Under the pieces are notes generated by a model that saw only the letters and a list, made by a program, of their open reading frames with translations, searched no databases and had not been told where the DNA came from. Source: Pontibacter ummariensis (GTDB lineage: Bacteria; Bacteroidota; Bacteroidia; Cytophagales; Hymenobacteraceae). Taken from it: a DNA stretch of 64,000 bases. Of this stretch, positions 62,854 to 64,000 are shown piece after piece. Within the stretch, counting starts at the first letter, position 1. Every line of letters begins with the position of its first letter. The position numbers and the translations under genes were made by a program. Location of the stretch: contig NZ_FZOQ01000002.1 in assembly GCF_900188175.1 (NCBI RefSeq), positions 1 to 64,000 of the forward strand, written 5' to 3'.

Positions 62854-64000
62854 TTACATCATGCCGCCCATGCCACCCATGCCACCTGGCATAGCTGGAG
62901 CTGCTTTCTCTTCTTCTGGGTCCTCAGAAACAACGCACTCTGTCGTTAACAGCAGACCAGCGATAGAAGCGGCGTTCTCCAGGGCAAGGCGCGTTACCTT
63001 CGTTGGGTCGATGATACCGGCCGCGAAGAGGTTCTCATACTTGTCCTCACGGGCATTGTAACCAAAGTCACCTTTGCCTTCGCGAACAGCCTGTACCACG
63101 ACAGAACCTTCACCACCAGCGTTGGCAATGATCGTTCTCAGTGGAGACTCTAGCGCAGACTTGATGATCTGTACGCCTGTTTTCTGATCAGCATTCGCTA
63201 CCTCCAGGTTCTCAAGAGCCTCGATCGCACGAATCAGGGCAACACCACCACCGGCAACAATACCTTCTTCCACAGCAGCGCGTGTCGCGTGCAGGGCATC
63301 ATCTACGCGGTCTTTCTTCTCTTTCATCTCTACTTCCGTAGAAGCACCGATGTATAGGATAGCCACACCACCGGAAAGCTTGGCCAAACGCTCCTGCAGT
63401 TTCTCTCTGTCGTAGTCAGAGGTGGTTGTTTCCATCTGCGCTTTGATCTGGTTCACGCGCGCTACGATGTCATCTTTCGTGCCAGCACCATTTACGATCG
63501 TGGTGTTGTCTTTGTCGATGATCACCTTCTCGGCCTGTCCTAAGTAGTCTAGTGTAGCGTTCTCCAGTTTGTAACCTCTTTCTTCAGAGATCACAGTACC
63601 GCCTGTCAGGATAGCGATATCCTCCAGCATGGCTTTTCTTCTGTCGCCGAAGCCTGGGGCTTTCACAGCAGCGATCTTCAGGGAGCCGCGCAGTTTGTTT
63701 ACCACCAGGGTCGCCAGCGCCTCGCCATCTACATCTTCCGCCACAATGATTAGGCCTTTACCTGTCTGAACCACTTGCTCCAGTACTGGAAGCAGTTCTT
63801 TCATGGTAGAAACCTTCTTGTCGTAGATCAGGATATAAGGGTTGTCGAAGTCGGCTTCCATTTTCTCCGCGTTTGTCACGAAGTATGGAGACAGGTAACC
63901 GCGGTCGAACTGCATACCTTCCACAGTCTTCACCTCCGTTTCAGTACCTTTTGCCTCTTCTACGGTGATCACACCGTCTTTGCCAACCTTATCCATGGCA
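62854..64000 (-). CDS. groL: chaperonin GroEL, 3' part (5' end beyond the window)
   Basis: 382 codons are visible, so about the last two thirds of a ~545-residue protein. [70 protein letters not shown] and the final [10 protein letters not shown] identify GroEL beyond doubt. It forms the folding chamber with GroES, which would lie further upstream on this strand. The frame is open at the window edge. Confidence 0.98.
   Translation of the reverse strand, partial: AMDKVGKDGVITVEEAKGTETEVKTVEGMQFDRGYLSPYFVTNAEKMEADFDNPYILIYDKKVSTMKELLPVLEQVVQTGKGLIIVAEDVDGEALATLVVNKLRGSLKIAAVKAPGFGDRRKAMLEDIAILTGGTVISEERGYKLENATLDYLGQAEKVIIDKDNTTIVNGAGTKDDIVARVNQIKAQMETTTSDYDREKLQERLAKLSGGVAILYIGASTEVEMKEKKDRVDDALHATRAAVEEGIVAGGGVALIRAIEALENLEVANADQKTGVQIIKSALESPLRTIIANAGGEGSVVVQAVREGKGDFGYNAREDKYENLFAAGIIDPTKVTRLALENAASIAGLLLTTECVVSEDPEEEKAAPAMPGGMGGMGGMM

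Noticed and set aside
1..64000. CRISPR arrays, toxin-antitoxin pairs, restriction, retron or phage genes
   Set aside because: The only regular repeats are the tRNA-Asp array and intergenic palindromes, and no protein with defence or phage motifs was seen.

Overview
The window reads as a chromosomal segment of a Bacteroidota bacterium, most likely of the Cytophagales and probably near the Hymenobacteraceae. That placement is inferred from gene families and codon style, not from a search. Supporting signs are -7 boxes of the TAnnTTTG type, a DUF4159 protein next to rsmE, an ATP-type PckA, a GroEL with a GGM-rich tail, IS3-family remnants of Bacteroidota type, and short GC-rich intergenic palindromes of a kind common in this group.

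Layout. 1-1.7 kb: tail of a transposase, repeat-rich spacer and a DUF481-like outer-membrane protein. 1.9-44.1 kb: one very large, almost entirely plus-strand exopolysaccharide or surface-glycan locus. It opens with a Wza-like export lipoprotein and a Wzc-like BY-kinase, then gmd, then a Wzm/Wzt ABC exporter whose Wzt has a carbohydrate-binding C-terminal domain. About 24 glycosyltransferases follow (GT2, GT4, GT8-like, GT47-like, GT61 and an HlpA-like type). Mixed in are three FkbM-type methyltransferases, one class I methyltransferase, an acyltransferase-3, a Wzy-like membrane polymerase and a WcaF-like acetyltransferase. A second acyltransferase-3 lies on the minus strand at the end of the locus. 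No Wzx flippase and no initiating phosphoglycosyltransferase is visible here.

The middle of the locus (about 8.7-37.8 kb) is visibly more AT-rich than gmd and the flanking housekeeping genes. It also holds several dead IS3-family elements (20.4, 21.8-23.0, 35.1 and 45.3-46.6 kb), so it looks assembled by horizontal transfer. One GT61 gene sits between an internally deleted copy and a longer copy of the same IS.

46.7-47.1 kb: three identical tRNA-Asp(GTC) genes in a perfect 129-bp tandem array on the minus strand, with a recognisable promoter and terminator. 47.3-64 kb: ordinary housekeeping genes: accA, an MBL-fold hydrolase, a patatin-like lipase, an OMP, a PlsC-like acyltransferase, smc, a small membrane protein, DUF4159, rsmE, pckA, a POT-family peptide transporter, a lipoprotein, and the 3' part of groEL running off the window end.

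How the genes probably work together: gmd supplies GDP-4-keto-6-deoxymannose (a precursor of fucose- or rhamnose-type sugars). The glycosyltransferases build a long heteropolymer, the methyl- and acyltransferases decorate it, and Wzm/Wzt with Wza/Wzc (and perhaps the Wzy-like protein) polymerise and export it. I found no CRISPR array, toxin-antitoxin pair, phage or defence system. The most unusual content is the architecture of the glycan locus and its mobile-element scars.
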